Below the pieces are notes generated by a model that did no database searches, was not told the origin of the DNA, and saw only the letters and a program-made list of their open reading frames with translations. This document shows, in pieces, positions 8,576 through 19,510 of a DNA stretch of 51,586 bases. The first letter of the stretch is position 1. The number at the start of each line of letters is the position of its first letter. Source of the stretch: Dethiobacter sp. Lineage in GTDB: Bacteria; Bacillota; Dethiobacteria; Dethiobacterales; Dethiobacteraceae. The DNA is taken from positions 1-51,586 of the forward strand of contig JAGXTL010000007.1 of assembly GCA_018333635.1 (NCBI GenBank), read 5' to 3'. The translations under genes were made by a program, and so were the position numbers.

Positions 8576-10325
8576 GATTCAGATGTTGGATGATGTGACT
8601 GCCAACCAGATTGCCGCCGGCGAAGTTGTTGAGCGGGCGGCAGCTGTAGTGAAAGAATTGGCGGAAAATGCCATCGATGCCGGCGCGTCAAGCATAGTCA
8701 TTCAAGTTGCTGGCGGAGGGCTGGAAAGTATTCGGGTGAGAGACGATGGCAGCGGCATGGCGGCGGAAGACGTGCCATTAGCATTGCAGCGTCATGCTAC
8801 CAGTAAAATTAAGACTGCTGAGGATCTGGCTGTCGTCACATCTTTAGGGTTTCGCGGTGAAGCATTGCCCAGTATCGCCGCTGTTAGTCGCTTTCGGCTG
8901 ATCACACGTCAAGCAGATGAACTGGTGGGCACAGAAATTGTGGTTCACGGCGGTCAGGTGATCAAAGTGGGTGAGGCAGGTTGTCCCTCTGGTACCGAAA
9001 TCCTGGTAGAAGGTTTGTTTTACAATACTCCGGCCCGCTTGAAGTTTTGCAAGAGTGAAGGGGCGGAGAATGCCAAAATTGCCGATACTGTTCAGCGACT
9101 GGCGTTAGCATGGCCAGAGATTTCCTTTGTTCTGACGGTGAACGAGAAAAATCAGTTTGTAACTGCGGGCAATGGCAACCTTGAGGACGCGGCTGCGCAG
9201 GTGCTGGGAAGGCAGAATATGCGCCAGATGATACGGCTGGACTGGCAAGGTCCTTTAGTGACTTTAAGCGGTTTTACCGCCAAGCCTGCTTTGGCCAGGG
9301 CAAACCGAAATCTTCAGTATTTTTTTGTGAACCGGAGACCGGTTCGTTCACCGTTGTTAAGTGATGCGCTGCAAACAGCTTACCAGACGCTTTTGCCTAG
9401 AAATCGTTTCCCTGCAGCCGTTTTCTTACTAACGATAGAGCCACACGAGTTGGATGTTAACGTTCATCCCGCTAAGCGAGAAATTCGCTTTTCTCGGGAA
9501 AGAGATTTATACAGACAGGTACTGGCCGCTGTGAAGGATGCGCTGAAACAAACAAACTTGGGGTTTGAAGCGGGAGATTTTCGCACTTCCGTGATGAGAG
9601 AAACTCCAAGCAACGCTAATTTATATGATTTACTGCCTGTGCAAGAGGCCCCGGCACTTAACAATTTCCTTTCTGTTTTGCCCTCGGATGCCCCCGTTAG
9701 CAATTTTGCCACTAAAACTTGTCTGCAGCAAGGCAGAGCAGTGTCTCCGTTTCCTCGCTTGCGGCCCATTGGGCAGTACCTTGCCACCTATCTTCTCGCT
9801 CAGTCTGAAGCGGGAGAGTTATATGTGATCGATCAACACGCGGCTCATGAAAGGATACTTTACGAACAACTGAAAAAAGAGCTATCGGCAGGTTCCATAA
9901 CTGTCCAGGAAGTAATCCCCCAAACTTTTGAGTTGGATCCTTTAGCGGCAACGGCGTTAATGAAATCCCTAGATCTTTTTGCTGTTTTGGGTTTAACATT
10001 TGAAACATTTGGCAATAATACGTTTATTCTGAGGACAATTCCGGCTTTTTCTCACCGTTGCCTTAATCAGGATGATCTAATCGAAATTATGGCGGCAGTC
10101 CGGGGCGAGGCAGTTGAAACAACTGCTTTTTTCGAGAAAATACTGCAGATGATGGCTTGTAAAGCTGCGATTAAGGCAAATCAGTTAATGGAGCGGCGGG
10201 AGATGGAAGCTCTTTTGGAACGGCTTGCAGAAACTGATGGCCCCTTTACCTGTCCGCATGGACGTCCTACAGTGCTCGTCTTTTCCGAACAAGCACTCGC
10301 CAGGAATTTCCGGAGGCGCTTATGA
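8568..10325 (+). CDS. mutL: DNA mismatch repair protein MutL (endonuclease type)
   Basis: This 585-residue protein has a GHKL ATPase N-terminal domain (NAIDAG, GFRGEAL, and the ATP-lid motifs). A variable linker covers about residues 330-400, and a C-terminal dimerisation domain follows. The metal-binding endonuclease motif DQHAAHERILYE sits at about 422-433, and the partner motifs ACKAAIKA and CPHGRPT are also present. This is the nicking MutL of organisms without MutH. It overlaps mutS by eight bases and miaA by four. Confidence 0.97.
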   Translation: MGKIQMLDDVTANQIAAGEVVERAAAVVKELAENAIDAGASSIVIQVAGGGLESIRVRDDGSGMAAEDVPLALQRHATSKIKTAEDLAVVTSLGFRGEALPSIAAVSRFRLITRQADELVGTEIVVHGGQVIKVGEAGCPSGTEILVEGLFYNTPARLKFCKSEGAENAKIADTVQRLALAWPEISFVLTVNEKNQFVTAGNGNLEDAAAQVLGRQNMRQMIRLDWQGPLVTLSGFTAKPALARANRNLQYFFVNRRPVRSPLLSDALQTAYQTLLPRNRFPAAVFLLTIEPHELDVNVHPAKREIRFSRERDLYRQVLAAVKDALKQTNLGFEAGDFRTSVMRETPSNANLYDLLPVQEAPALNNFLSVLPSDAPVSNFATKTCLQQGRAVSPFPRLRPIGQYLATYLLAQSEAGELYVIDQHAAHERILYEQLKKELSAGSITVQEVIPQTFELDPLAATALMKSLDLFAVLGLTFETFGNNTFILRTIPAFSHRCLNQDDLIEIMAAVRGEAVETTAFFEKILQMMACKAAIKANQLMERREMEALLERLAETDGPFTCPHGRPTVLVFSEQALARNFRRRL

Positions 10326-11272
10326 AAGGAAAACTGCTGGTTATCACAGGTCCAACCTCTGTAGGGAAATCGGCTTTGGCTGTGGGAGTAGCAAAAACTA
10401 TAGGCGGCGAGATTATTTCGGCCGATTCGGTACAGGTATATCGCGGTTTAGATATTGGTGCGGCAAAACCTACCAGGGCTGAAAAAGAAACAGTTCCTCA
10501 TCATTTGATAGACTTAGTGGATCCTAACCGGAGCTTTAGCGTAGCTCAGTATCAACGGCATGCGACCAAAGTGATTGCTGCTCTGCATAAAGAGGATAAG
10601 CTACCGGTTTTGGTGGGGGGAACGGGATTATATCTAAGGGCGGTGGTAAAAGGATACGCTTTTGGTGAAGATGCAGAAGACGAGCTATTGCGGCTCCGGT
10701 TGCGTCAAGAAGTAAAAGAATTTGGCGCTGAGGCTCTGCATAGCAGGTTAAGCGCCATAGATCCGCAGACTGCGGCAAAACTTCATCCCAATGACTTGCG
10801 CCGGGTTATCCGTGCTTTGGAGTTTTATGAAAAAAGCAGGCAGACCATTTCTGAGCAACTGGCAGCCACACCGCAGGAAAATGTATACGATACCCTACTT
10901 TTCTGCCTTACCATGCCCCGGGAATTACTCTATCAGCGGATAGAAATGAGGGTGGAAGAAATGTTGGCGGCAGGTTTAGTAGATGAAGTGCGAAGCTTGT
11001 TGGCCGCTGGAACATCCCCTGATGCTAAGTCGATGCAATCACTTGGCTATAAACAGATAGCAGCTTATTTGTCAGGGAAATTATCTTTGGCGGCGGCTGT
11101 TACAGAAATAAAGCGTGACACGCGGCGTTTCGCTAAAAGACAACTAACTTGGTTTAGGCGAGAGAGAGAGATGATTTGGCTGGACTTGACTAAATTTAAC
11201 AGCAATGCTGAGCTGGTGGCAAATATTTCAAGGACGGTTGCAGGATATTTTAGCCAAGAATCGAATAGTTAA
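10322..11272 (+). CDS. miaA: tRNA dimethylallyltransferase
   Basis: This 316-residue enzyme transfers a dimethylallyl group to N6 of A37 in tRNA and provides the substrate for MiaB. It has the P-loop GPTSVGKSALA at residues 8-18, the SADSVQVYRGLDIGAAKP motif, the HHLIDLVDP region, and GGTGLYLRAV. The ATG overlaps the mutL stop (ATGA), so the genes are translationally coupled. Length is normal for the family. Confidence 0.96.
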   Translation: MKGKLLVITGPTSVGKSALAVGVAKTIGGEIISADSVQVYRGLDIGAAKPTRAEKETVPHHLIDLVDPNRSFSVAQYQRHATKVIAALHKEDKLPVLVGGTGLYLRAVVKGYAFGEDAEDELLRLRLRQEVKEFGAEALHSRLSAIDPQTAAKLHPNDLRRVIRALEFYEKSRQTISEQLAATPQENVYDTLLFCLTMPRELLYQRIEMRVEEMLAAGLVDEVRSLLAAGTSPDAKSMQSLGYKQIAAYLSGKLSLAAAVTEIKRDTRRFAKRQLTWFRREREMIWLDLTKFNSNAELVANISRTVAGYFSQESNS

Positions 11273-11315
11273 GCGTATCTGCTTTTTTCAAAAATAATCG
11301 TCTGGAGGGGATGGC

Positions 11316-11549
11316 ATGAATAAAGGCCCTATAAACTTGCAGGATAATTTTCTTAATATCGCGCGCAAAGAAGATATGATGCTGACCGTCTTCTTAGTCA
11401 ACGGCTACCAGATTAAAGGGACGGTTCGCAGCTTCGACAATTTTACTATCCTGCTAAATGCAGACAACAAGCAGCAGTTAGTCTATAAGCATGCCGTGTC
11501 CACTATTATTCCGTTTCGCAATATTAACTTGGCTCAGATTACTGAATAA
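11316..11549 (+). CDS. hfq: RNA chaperone Hfq
   Basis: This 77-residue Sm-fold protein assembles as a hexamer and binds U-rich and A-rich RNA. The Sm1 motif ([20 protein letters not shown]) and the Sm2 motif ([10 protein letters not shown]) are intact. A strong GGAGGGG lies before the ATG. It directly follows miaA, the conserved arrangement in many bacteria, and is followed by a hairpin and T run. Confidence 0.97.
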   Translation: MNKGPINLQDNFLNIARKEDMMLTVFLVNGYQIKGTVRSFDNFTILLNADNKQQLVYKHAVSTIIPFRNINLAQITE

Positions 11550-11571
11550 TGCCGGAGTAGGCAGAAAGAAA

Positions 11572-11617
11572 GGGCAGCCTTGCTTTCGATTGTGAAGGCA
11601 ACGACTGTCTTTTTTTA
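11572..11617 (+). terminator. Probable terminator after hfq
   Basis: An imperfect hairpin, with a left arm around GGCAGCCTTGC and a right arm around GGCAACGACTGTC, is followed by seven T. It would end transcripts from the mutSL-miaA-hfq block before hflX. Confidence 0.5.
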
Positions 11618-11688
11618 ACAAGTATAATGGAATAATTGCCCGGAAAATTCCGCCTCCAGCAGATAATAACTTAATGGAGGTTTTGACT

Positions 11689-12966
11689 TTGGAGAAGGCC
11701 GTTCTGGTAGGCTTGGAAACCCAGCATAGGCAGTGGAATATCGAAGAAACCATGCAGGAGCTTGTCCTGTTGACAGAAACGGCGGGTGCGCAAGCGGTGG
11801 CTGAAATTATGCAGAAGCGCCCCAAGCCGGATTCTGCTTTTTATGTCGGTAAAGGAAAGGCAGAGGAAATCCGGCTCCTTGCAGAAGAAACCGGGGCAGA
11901 TCTGGTAATTTTTGATGATGAACTTTCCCCTACACAAAAAAGGAATTTAGAAAAAATAATTGAGGTGCGGGTTGTAGATCGAACCGCCTTAATTCTCGAC
12001 ATTTTTGCGAAGCGCGCTAAAACTCATGAAGGTGTTTTGCAGGTAGAGCTCGCGCAGTTAAATTATCTGTTGCCGCGTCTCACAGGTTTTGGTATCCAAC
12101 TTTCTCGGCTTGGCGGAGGGATCGGCACGCGCGGCCCAGGTGAAACTAAGCTTGAAGTGGACAGACGGCGTATTCGCAAGCGTATCGGTGATTTAAAGGC
12201 AGAAATCGAGGAAATCAAAAAACACCGCAGCTTGCACCGCAAGGCCAGGCAGGCTGCATCGTTGCCAGTGGTAACTATTGTTGGCTATACTAATGCAGGG
12301 AAATCTACTTTACTTAATGCGTTAACTGCCTCCGACGTATTCGTGGAGGACAAGCTCTTTGCCACATTAGATCCCACTACCCGCCAAGCTGAACTCCCCG
12401 ATGGCAGCCGTTTTTTGCTGACGGACACGGTTGGCTTTATCCAGAAGCTTCCTCATCATTTGGTGGCAGCATTTCGCTCTACGCTGGAGGAAGTTCTGGA
12501 GGCGGATTTACTTTTACACGTGGTGGATACGTCTCACCCCCAGGCGGCTGCACAAATGATTGCGGTAAATCAACTTCTGCGGGAAATTAACGCGGAACAC
12601 TTACCGGTATTTATTGTTTTTAATAAAATGGATTTGCCTGAAGCGCATGCTGCGTTGCCATTATTGTGTAGCGACTGGCCGGATCATCTGGCCGTATCTG
12701 CCAGAAACGGAATTGGTCTGGCAGAACTTTTAAACCGTATAGATGAAGTAATTCGCGGTGGACATCAGCGTCTTGAGTTGATATTGCCTTTTGGTACGGA
12801 GAAAATTTTGTCTAATATTCGTAGCCACGGGAAAATAGAAGCAGAGGAATATACGTCGGAGGGAATACGAATCAGAGCCGTTTTGCCAAAACCATGGGCC
12901 GCGAAAATACTAGATAGTCTCGATAAAGGAGCGGCTAAACTTGCTGGAGACGACCAGTTACTTTAA
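11689..12966 (+). CDS. hflX: GTPase HflX (ribosome rescue/splitting factor)
   Basis: This 425-residue ribosome-associated GTPase has an N-terminal HflX domain (about 1-160, with the [17 protein letters not shown] motif). A coiled basic segment (about 165-195) follows. The G domain carries the P loop [17 protein letters not shown] and NKMD, and a short C-terminal domain ends the protein. I chose TTG 11689 because GGAGG ends eight bases before it. The upstream ATG 11674 has no Shine-Dalgarno and contains that GGAGG within its own codons. The 3' end overlaps the next gene by 26 bases. Confidence 0.93.
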   Translation: MEKAVLVGLETQHRQWNIEETMQELVLLTETAGAQAVAEIMQKRPKPDSAFYVGKGKAEEIRLLAEETGADLVIFDDELSPTQKRNLEKIIEVRVVDRTALILDIFAKRAKTHEGVLQVELAQLNYLLPRLTGFGIQLSRLGGGIGTRGPGETKLEVDRRRIRKRIGDLKAEIEEIKKHRSLHRKARQAASLPVVTIVGYTNAGKSTLLNALTASDVFVEDKLFATLDPTTRQAELPDGSRFLLTDTVGFIQKLPHHLVAAFRSTLEEVLEADLLLHVVDTSHPQAAAQMIAVNQLLREINAEHLPVFIVFNKMDLPEAHAALPLLCSDWPDHLAVSARNGIGLAELLNRIDEVIRGGHQRLELILPFGTEKILSNIRSHGKIEAEEYTSEGIRIRAVLPKPWAAKILDSLDKGAAKLAGDDQLL

Positions 12967-14191
12967 ATATCGAACGTTGATACACGAAATAGAGAGACAG
13001 CTTATGGCGACTTTCCAGGAGATTGACGATCTGGTGCTGATAAACCAAGCCAGAGTGCTGGACGCTTTCCGCGCAGAACAGGTGGATGAGACCTGCTTTT
13101 ATGAATCTACCGGATATGGCTATCATGACCTGGGTCGGCATAAGCTAGATAGCCTTTATGCCAGGGTATTTGGCGCGGAGGCTGGGCTGGTTCGCCCCCA
13201 GTTTGTCTCAGGTACCCATGCCATTGCCTGCTCTCTCTATGGTGTGCTGAAACCCGGCAACCGCCTGGTTTCTTTAACGGGAAGGCCATATGATACTTTA
13301 TCTAAAGCCCTTGGCCTTTCCTCTACCGAAACTGGTGGTCTGCACGACCAAAACATCAGCTACGCTGAAGCCGATCTGACTACAGGGCTGGACCAAGAGT
13401 TGCTAGACAATATTCTGGCTGAAAGGGCTCAAGTAGTCTTGATTCAACGCTCGCGCGGCTATGCTCAGCGCCGGTCGCTGACTCTGGCTGATATTACTGA
13501 TTTAGCTTTAGCGGTGAAGAAAAGACAACCGGATACAATTATTTTTGTTGATAACTGCTATGGTGAATTTGTGCAGGAGCTGGAGCCTTGTCATGGCGGA
13601 GCCGATTTAGTTGCCGGTTCTTTGATTAAAAATCCTGGCGGCGGCTTAGCTGTAGGAGGCGGTTATGTTGTAGGTCGTGCTGATTTAGTGGAAAGAGCTG
13701 CCTGGCGCTTAACCGCTCCTGGCCTTGGTGCGGGGGTCGGTGCCATGGGTACAGTTAAGCGACTCTTTTTTCAAGGGCTATTTCTCGCCCCACATCAAGT
13801 AGGGCAAGCTTTAAAAGGAATGGTGTTGGCTGCGGCACTTTTTGAGCGATTGGGTTACTCTGTTGACCCCAGTCCGACTGAAAAGAGAGGAGATATTGTC
13901 CAGTCGATCTCTTTGGGCAGTCCGGAACTGTTAAAGTTATTCTGCCGGGCTGTCCAGGCTGCATCGCCTGTAGATAGTCATCTGACGCCGCAACCGGCTC
14001 CCATGCTGGGTTATGACAATAAAATTATTATGGCGGCAGGTACTTTTGTGCAGGGGGCGAGCAGCGAATTTTCAGCCGATGGGCCCCTGCGGCCACCATA
14101 TACGGCATTTCTTCAAGGCGGGCTTACATACGAGCATTGTAAGCTGGCACTGGCTGAGGTATTGGCAGCTTTGAAAAGTCGCCATTATTGA
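12941..14191 (+). CDS. Methionine gamma-lyase family PLP protein (aluminium-resistance/YnbB type)
   Basis: This 416-residue PLP-dependent enzyme belongs to the Met_gamma_lyase/aluminium resistance family. Landmarks are the YGYHDLGR segment, [23 protein letters not shown], and the likely Schiff-base lysine in [11 protein letters not shown]. Start is TTG 12941, with AAAGGAG nine bases upstream, inside the end of hflX. The physiological substrate of this family is not established; a C-S lyase reaction on an amino acid is the usual proposal. The hflX to ynbB-like to glnA order is common in Bacillota. Confidence 0.9.
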   Translation: MLETTSYFKYRTLIHEIERQLMATFQEIDDLVLINQARVLDAFRAEQVDETCFYESTGYGYHDLGRHKLDSLYARVFGAEAGLVRPQFVSGTHAIACSLYGVLKPGNRLVSLTGRPYDTLSKALGLSSTETGGLHDQNISYAEADLTTGLDQELLDNILAERAQVVLIQRSRGYAQRRSLTLADITDLALAVKKRQPDTIIFVDNCYGEFVQELEPCHGGADLVAGSLIKNPGGGLAVGGGYVVGRADLVERAAWRLTAPGLGAGVGAMGTVKRLFFQGLFLAPHQVGQALKGMVLAAALFERLGYSVDPSPTEKRGDIVQSISLGSPELLKLFCRAVQAASPVDSHLTPQPAPMLGYDNKIIMAAGTFVQGASSEFSADGPLRPPYTAFLQGGLTYEHCKLALAEVLAALKSRHY

Positions 14192-14217
14192 CAATTTTCT
14201 CGGGCAAACGCTATAAT
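14188..14217 (+). promoter_or_regulatory. Consensus sigma-A promoter for glnA
   Basis: TTGACA (14188-14193) and TATAAT (14212-14217) both match consensus, with an 18-base spacer. The -35 overlaps the stop codon of the preceding gene. I see no clear GlnR/TnrA-type palindrome next to it. Confidence 0.8.
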
Positions 14218-14262
14218 CGTAAAAGATAAATAAACTTTAACAACAGAAAAGAGGAAGATTGC

Positions 14263-15594
14263 ATGGCTTACACTAGAAATGATGTATTGCATTTTGTTAA
14301 AGATTTAAAAATCAGGTTTATCCGCCTTCAGTTTGCAGACGTTTTAGGAATTTCTAAAAATGTGGCAATCCCGGTGGAGCAATTAGAAAAGGCTTTGGAC
14401 GGCGAGCTGATGTTTGACGGTTCGTCCATTGAAGGTTTTGTTCGGATTGAAGAGTCCGATATGTATCTGCGCCCTGACGTTAACACTTTTGCCGTTTTTC
14501 CCTGGAATACGCATGCAGGTGGTGGGGAAGCACGACTGATTTGCGACATTTACAATCCAGACGGTACTCCATTCGAGGGGTGCCCGCGCAACACACTGCG
14601 CCGTTCTATCGCAGAAGCGGCATCTCTAGGTTATGAGCTAAATGCTGGTCCGGAAGCGGAATTTTTTCTCTTCTTAAAAGATGAGCAAGGACGTGCCACT
14701 ACAAAAACCCATGATCGCGGCAGCTATTTTGATTTTATGCCTGTTGACCTGGGAGAATCGGCGCGCCGTGATATGGTGCTAACTCTGGAAGAAATGGGCT
14801 TTGAAGTGGAAGCATCCCATCATGAAGTGGCGCCGGGGCAGCATGAAATTGCCTTCAAATATGCTGATGCCTTAACGACTGCTGACAATATTGCCACTTT
14901 CAAGCTGGTAGTACGCACCGTCGCCATGCAGCATAATCTTCATGCCACTTTTATGCCCAAACCGATCTTCGGTATTGCCGGATCCGGTATGCATACCCAT
15001 CAATCTCTTTCTAAAAATGGGCAAAATGCCTTTTACGATCCGTCCGACCCTTCTCAACTCTCCGATATTGCCCGCTATTATATTGGCGGTTTGCTGCACC
15101 ATGTCAAAGGCTTTACTGCTATTACTAATCCACTGGTCAACTCTTATAAGCGTCTCGTACCCGGCTACGAGGCACCAGTCTATATCGCTTGGAGCGAACA
15201 TAACCGCAGTCCGTTAATCCGCATTCCTGCCAGACGCGGCGTTGGCACAAGAATTGAGTTGCGTAACCCCGATCCGTCCTGCAACCCCTATCTCACCTTG
15301 GCTGTGACACTGCGTGCCGGTTTAGACGGAATTAAAAATAAAATTGTACCACCGGCCTCAGTGACTCAGAATATCTATGATATGTCTGCGGATGAACGGG
15401 CGGCTCACGGGATTGACAGCTTGCCAAAGACGCTGGGCGATGCCCTGATAGAGCTTTCAGCTAACAGTGTTATCAAGGAAGCATTGGGAAAACATATATA
15501 CGAACATTTCATGGAAGCAAAAACCATTGAGTGGACTCAGTATCGTACCCAAGTACACCAGTGGGAAATTGATAATTACCTGACTGTTTTCTAG
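14263..15594 (+). CDS. glnA: Type I glutamine synthetase
   Basis: This 443-residue enzyme forms glutamine from glutamate, ammonia and ATP. The length and lack of a long insertion fit the GSI-alpha class of Bacillota. It has the N-terminal beta-grasp with FDGSSIEGF, the ATP/metal-binding GPEAEFFLF and [21 protein letters not shown], and the [10 protein letters not shown] active-site segment. No adenylylation-type Tyr loop (NLYDLP) is seen, so control is probably by feedback and a GlnR-like repressor. GAGGAAG precedes the ATG. The gene has its own consensus promoter. Confidence 0.96.
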   Translation: MAYTRNDVLHFVKDLKIRFIRLQFADVLGISKNVAIPVEQLEKALDGELMFDGSSIEGFVRIEESDMYLRPDVNTFAVFPWNTHAGGGEARLICDIYNPDGTPFEGCPRNTLRRSIAEAASLGYELNAGPEAEFFLFLKDEQGRATTKTHDRGSYFDFMPVDLGESARRDMVLTLEEMGFEVEASHHEVAPGQHEIAFKYADALTTADNIATFKLVVRTVAMQHNLHATFMPKPIFGIAGSGMHTHQSLSKNGQNAFYDPSDPSQLSDIARYYIGGLLHHVKGFTAITNPLVNSYKRLVPGYEAPVYIAWSEHNRSPLIRIPARRGVGTRIELRNPDPSCNPYLTLAVTLRAGLDGIKNKIVPPASVTQNIYDMSADERAAHGIDSLPKTLGDALIELSANSVIKEALGKHIYEHFMEAKTIEWTQYRTQVHQWEIDNYLTVF

Positions 15595-15656
15595 AAAAAC
15601 ATCCTGTATTAAAGAAATATTAAACTAAAAAACGCTCGCTTAGGGAGGAGGGTATA

Positions 15657-17912
15657 ATGACTCAGGCAATGAACGGAGGGAATGAATTGGAACGCTTAAC
15701 CGGCGGAGAAGAAAATTCTCTGGCTAAAGAGACATTCGAAGTGACTGGCATGACTTGTGTGGCTTGTGCAAACGGCATCGAAAAAGCACTGCAGAAGAAA
15801 GCGGGAATTAAGGAAGCGGCTGTTAACTTTGCAGCCGAAAAAGTTATCGTTCTCTATGACAGAACTAAGACGAATCGGCGTGAAATAATTTCTGTCATTG
15901 AAGATTTAGGCTATGGCGTGCTTACGGAAAAAACAGAAGGACAAAACGGCCGTGACAAGGAAGCACAGGAGCAAGCTGAACTGCTTGCACGTAAACGGAT
16001 TTTGATTTTTGCCATGGGAATTACCGCAATTATTGAAATCATTATGTTACTTGAAATACTTTATCATTTTCATCTTCCTTATCATAACTGGGTTATGCTG
16101 GCGGCTGCCACACCGATTGTTTTTTGGGCCGGATTACCGACGCACCGCGGCGCTTGGCGTTCCATCAGCCATGGCAGTACCAATATGGATGTATTAATTT
16201 CTCTGGGAACCTTGTCCGCTTATGTCTGGGGTATCGTCTCCTTTTTTATCCCTTACACAGTTTCCTTTATGGGAATTTCCGGAATGATTATGTCTTTTCA
16301 CCTGTTGGGACGTTATCTAGAGGCTATTGCCAAAAGCAAAACATCGAGCGCTATCAGAAAGCTGCTGGAACTAGGCGCTAAAACAGCTCGCATTATTGAG
16401 GATGGCGTTGAAAGAGAGATTTCGGTTGACCTCGTTCGGGTCGGAGATGTTATTGTTGTCCGTCCCGGGGAAAAAATCCCTGTTGACGGCGAAATTATTC
16501 AAGGTCATACAACTATTGATGAATCAATGGTAACCGGCGAAAGTTTGCCGGCTGAAAAAACAGTAGGTGACCAAGTAGTGGGTGCCACTATCAATAAAAA
16601 CGGCTTTATCCATTTTAGGGCTACAAAAGTAGGAAAAGATACTTTTCTAGCGCAAATTATTAGGATGGTTGAGGAGGCGCAGGGCTCCAAGGCACCTATT
16701 CAAGAATTAGCAGATAAAGTTACAGGCTACTTCGTTCCCGTAGTAATCATAATTTCGCTCGCTACCTTGTCTGGTTGGCTACTGCTTGGCGGCGTAGAAG
16801 CACTGGACCGGGCTGTTTTTGCCGCAATTGCCGTACTGGTAATTGCTTGTCCCTGCGCTCTGGGATTAGCAACACCTACCGCCATTATGGTAGGTACAGG
16901 AATTGGTGCGGAACGCGGCATTTTGATTAAAGATGCCACCAGCCTGCAGACTATGTTGGATGTAGATACGATTATCTTTGATAAAACCGGGACCATTACC
17001 AAAGGAGAACCCTCTGTTACAGAAATAATCAGCACCGGTGAGCTTGCAGAAGACGAGCTGCTGCGTTTGGCAGCCGGCGGCGAAACAGGTTCGGAGCATC
17101 CGCTTGGTCAAGCAATAGTGCGCGCAGCCCTGGAACGTGCCATAAAACCTGATAGCACCACCGATTTCCAAGCTATTCCCGGCAAAGGGATCAGAGCCGT
17201 AATAGCTGAAAAAGACGTGCTTTTGGGCAACAGAAAACTGATGGCTGAAATGGAGATTAAGATTGACAGTATGGAAAAGACGATGGCAGGACTGGAAGAA
17301 GAAGGAAAAACTGCCATGTTGATCGCTGTAAACGGACGACTGGCTGGGATAATAGCTGTTGCTGACATTGTAAAGGAAGATAGCAGACGTGCCATTGCAG
17401 CCCTGACGAAGGCGGGGCTTACCACCGCCATCCTGACCGGTGATAATGAGCGTACCGCAAAAACAATTGCCCGACAGGTGGGAATCGACCGGATTTTGGC
17501 GCAAGTACTGCCGGATCAAAAAGAAGCGGAGGTGCGGCGCCTGCAGGAAGAGGGGCACGTGGTGGCGATGGTTGGCGATGGGATCAATGATGCTCCAGCG
17601 CTGGCACAGGCAAATGTCGGTATCGCCATCGGCAGCGGCACAGATATTGCCATTGAGGCAAGCGACATAACTTTAATTCGAGGTGATCTTACTTCGGTGG
17701 TGACAGCGATTAGTTTGTCGCGCCATACTTTCAAGATTATTCGTCAGAACTTATTCTGGGCTTTCGCTTATAATGTGCTGGCCATTCCAATCGCAACCTC
17801 AGGTCGCTTAAGCCCTGCAATTGCTGCTCTGGCCATGGCCTTGTCTTCCATATCTGTTCTTTTGAACTCTCTGCGGCTGCGGCGCCAGAAATTCGATACA
17901 GAGCTAAAATGA
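15657..17912 (+). CDS. copA: Copper-translocating P-type ATPase
   Basis: This 751-residue P1B-ATPase exports Cu(I). One N-terminal heavy-metal-associated domain carries GMTCVACA (Cys34, Cys37). Eight membrane helices are expected. The transport motif CPC is at 398-400, the phosphorylated Asp442 is in [10 protein letters not shown], the HP motif is SEHPLG, and the hinge is [10 protein letters not shown]. The late helices carry AYNVL and MALSSIS, matching the YN/MxxSS signature of Cu(I) pumps. GGGAGGAGGG precedes the ATG. No copY/csoR or copZ is nearby, so its regulator lies elsewhere. The stop overlaps nth (ATGA). Confidence 0.92.
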   Translation: MTQAMNGGNELERLTGGEENSLAKETFEVTGMTCVACANGIEKALQKKAGIKEAAVNFAAEKVIVLYDRTKTNRREIISVIEDLGYGVLTEKTEGQNGRDKEAQEQAELLARKRILIFAMGITAIIEIIMLLEILYHFHLPYHNWVMLAAATPIVFWAGLPTHRGAWRSISHGSTNMDVLISLGTLSAYVWGIVSFFIPYTVSFMGISGMIMSFHLLGRYLEAIAKSKTSSAIRKLLELGAKTARIIEDGVEREISVDLVRVGDVIVVRPGEKIPVDGEIIQGHTTIDESMVTGESLPAEKTVGDQVVGATINKNGFIHFRATKVGKDTFLAQIIRMVEEAQGSKAPIQELADKVTGYFVPVVIIISLATLSGWLLLGGVEALDRAVFAAIAVLVIACPCALGLATPTAIMVGTGIGAERGILIKDATSLQTMLDVDTIIFDKTGTITKGEPSVTEIISTGELAEDELLRLAAGGETGSEHPLGQAIVRAALERAIKPDSTTDFQAIPGKGIRAVIAEKDVLLGNRKLMAEMEIKIDSMEKTMAGLEEEGKTAMLIAVNGRLAGIIAVADIVKEDSRRAIAALTKAGLTTAILTGDNERTAKTIARQVGIDRILAQVLPDQKEAEVRRLQEEGHVVAMVGDGINDAPALAQANVGIAIGSGTDIAIEASDITLIRGDLTSVVTAISLSRHTFKIIRQNLFWAFAYNVLAIPIATSGRLSPAIAALAMALSSISVLLNSLRLRRQKFDTELK

Positions 17913-18553
17913 AGAGGAGAAGAGAAAAGGCTAAACGAATTCTTGCTATTTTGCAGGAACAAAACCCTCATCCCGTCACTGAATTAAACTTTGAGACACC
18001 GTGGCAATTGTTTGTGGCCACCGTGCTCTCCGCCCAGTCGACCGACAAACAAGTCAATAGAGTAACGGCCCTCTTGTTTGACAAATACCCCTGTCCTGCT
18101 CAACTTGCTGCGCTTACGCCGGAAGAATTGGCGGAGGAAATTAAAAGCATTGGGCTGTTTCGCTCTAAGAGCAAACACCTGGTGGCTTCGGCTAAAGCAT
18201 TGCTGGAGAGACACGGTGGTGAAGTGCCGTCAGACCTCACCTCTTTGCTGGCCTTGCCGGGGGTGGGTCAAAAGACAGCGAATGTTATTTTGGCAAGTGC
18301 TTTTGGCATTCCCGCTTTGGCTGTCGATACTCACGTTTTTCGTGTAGCCAACCGGATTGGTTTGGCTCAGGCAAAGACGCCGGCAGCCACAGAAAAGCAG
18401 TTGACTTCTACAATTATTCGTGAATTATGGGCTGATGCTCACCACTGGCTGATCTTACACGGACGTTACATTTGCCATGCTCGCAAGCCACACTGCTCGC
18501 AGTGCTCTCTCAGTGAGCACTGCGATTATTTCCATGGTCAAAGAAAGAAGTAA
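17909..18553 (+). CDS. nth: Endonuclease III (DNA glycosylase/AP lyase)
   Basis: This 214-residue base-excision enzyme removes oxidised pyrimidines. It has the helix-hairpin-helix [10 protein letters not shown] with catalytic Lys122, the catalytic Asp140 in VDTHVFRV, and the [4Fe-4S] cluster ligands Cys189, 196, 199 and 205 with C-x6-C-x2-C-x5-C spacing. The ATG overlaps the copper ATPase stop by four bases. Confidence 0.96.
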   Translation: MKRRREKAKRILAILQEQNPHPVTELNFETPWQLFVATVLSAQSTDKQVNRVTALLFDKYPCPAQLAALTPEELAEEIKSIGLFRSKSKHLVASAKALLERHGGEVPSDLTSLLALPGVGQKTANVILASAFGIPALAVDTHVFRVANRIGLAQAKTPAATEKQLTSTIIRELWADAHHWLILHGRYICHARKPHCSQCSLSEHCDYFHGQRKK

Positions 18554-18568
18554 AGGTTGGTGGATTTT

Positions 18569-19207
18569 ATGCGGCTGTTAAGGAGAATATTTCTGACTGG
18601 TTTAGTAATATTGCTGCCGTCAATTATTAGTATTTATATTTTAAGTTTGACGTTTAACTGGGTCGATTCATTGCTTGGCAACCTGCTGCGTCAGTATCTG
18701 GGCGTGAGAATCCCCGGACTGGGACTTCTGATTACCGTAAGCGCAATTTTTGTTACAGGCTTGGTGGCAAATAATGTTTTTGGCAGCAGAGTGCTGAAAA
18801 TGGTCGAAAATGGTTTTGCAAATATTCCTTTGATAAGGCCCATTTATACTGCAACCCGGCAGATAATCGACGCTTTTTCGCTCCAGCGCAAAAGTGTTTT
18901 TGATTCGGTAGCTATGATTGAATACCCGCGTAAAGGCATATATGGCCTCGGTTTTGTAACCGGCAAAAATTTAGGAGAAGTCCAAGCGAAAACCTCCAAA
19001 GATGTGGTTGCTTTGTTTATGCCTACAACACCTAACCCCACGTCAGGTTTTCTGCTTTTGGTGCCGCGTGAAGATTTGATACCGCTGGAAATGTCGGTGG
19101 AAGAAGCGCTGAAACTGATTATTTCCGGTGGTGTAATTGTCCCTGACTGGCCCCTAAGTCCGGTAAAAACGGACCAGCATTGCATATCGCTCGAGACAGG
19201 CAGTTGA
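18569..19207 (+). CDS. DUF502 family membrane protein
   Basis: This 212-residue protein opens with the MRLLRRIFLTGLVILLP motif typical of DUF502. It has two hydrophobic helices (about residues 7-30 and 50-75), then the conserved NGFANIPLIRPIYTATRQI segment and a soluble beta-rich C-terminal part. ATG 18569 is chosen because the family begins at this arginine-rich motif and GGTGG lies five bases upstream; TTG 18557 and GTG 18560 are alternatives. The function of the family is unknown. It follows nth by a short gap. Confidence 0.88.
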   Translation: MRLLRRIFLTGLVILLPSIISIYILSLTFNWVDSLLGNLLRQYLGVRIPGLGLLITVSAIFVTGLVANNVFGSRVLKMVENGFANIPLIRPIYTATRQIIDAFSLQRKSVFDSVAMIEYPRKGIYGLGFVTGKNLGEVQAKTSKDVVALFMPTTPNPTSGFLLLVPREDLIPLEMSVEEALKLIISGGVIVPDWPLSPVKTDQHCISLETGS

Positions 19208-19224
19208 CGCTGTTTTTAACTGAA

Positions 19225-19253
19225 TGGGACAAGGGGACAGGTGATTTGTCCCA
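19225..19253 (+). repeat. 29-bp REP-like element, copy 1 (inverted relative to copy 2)
   Basis: The sequence begins TGGGACAA and ends TTGTCCCA, so each copy is itself an imperfect palindrome that could form a hairpin. The exact reverse complement of all 29 bases recurs at 21376-21404 on the other side of the transporter gene. Similar GGGACA...TGTCCC palindromes are scattered in other Clostridia as REP-like elements. No REP-associated transposase is in the window. Confidence 0.85.
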
Positions 19254-19510
19254 GATTGCAAACATTAACTGATTGAGAAGATTTAAATAACAGGATACCT
19301 AATATCTACTCTCCAGATTTGTTGTGTTCACATCAGCACTGTGGTAGAATCGGTGATAAGTGACGCTTATCCCTCCTTTGGCGAATTGCCTTGGAAACAA
19401 GTCCTGGTGTTGCATTCCGGTGTTGCATTAACGAGGGGAATAGACTGGCTTCGTACCTACCCGCCTGCGGTTTGCAGATGGCGAAAGGAAGTGCCCATAT
19501 AATAACAGAG
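19254..19510 (+). other. Leader region before the transporter gene
   Basis: This stretch is open in the transporter frame from 19391 but its translation does not look like protein. It holds a 6-bp hairpin (GATAAG/CTTATC near 19352-19368), an 11-base direct duplication GGTGTTGCATT (19406-19416 and 19419-19429), and a TATAAT at 19498-19503. I could not match it to a known riboswitch class. It may be an untranslated leader. Confidence 0.35.

Noticed and set aside
16866-17558. 230-codon minus-strand frame inside copA
   Set aside because: It is antisense to the DKTG and hinge motifs of the ATPase, and Cys/Phe/His-rich without domain features.
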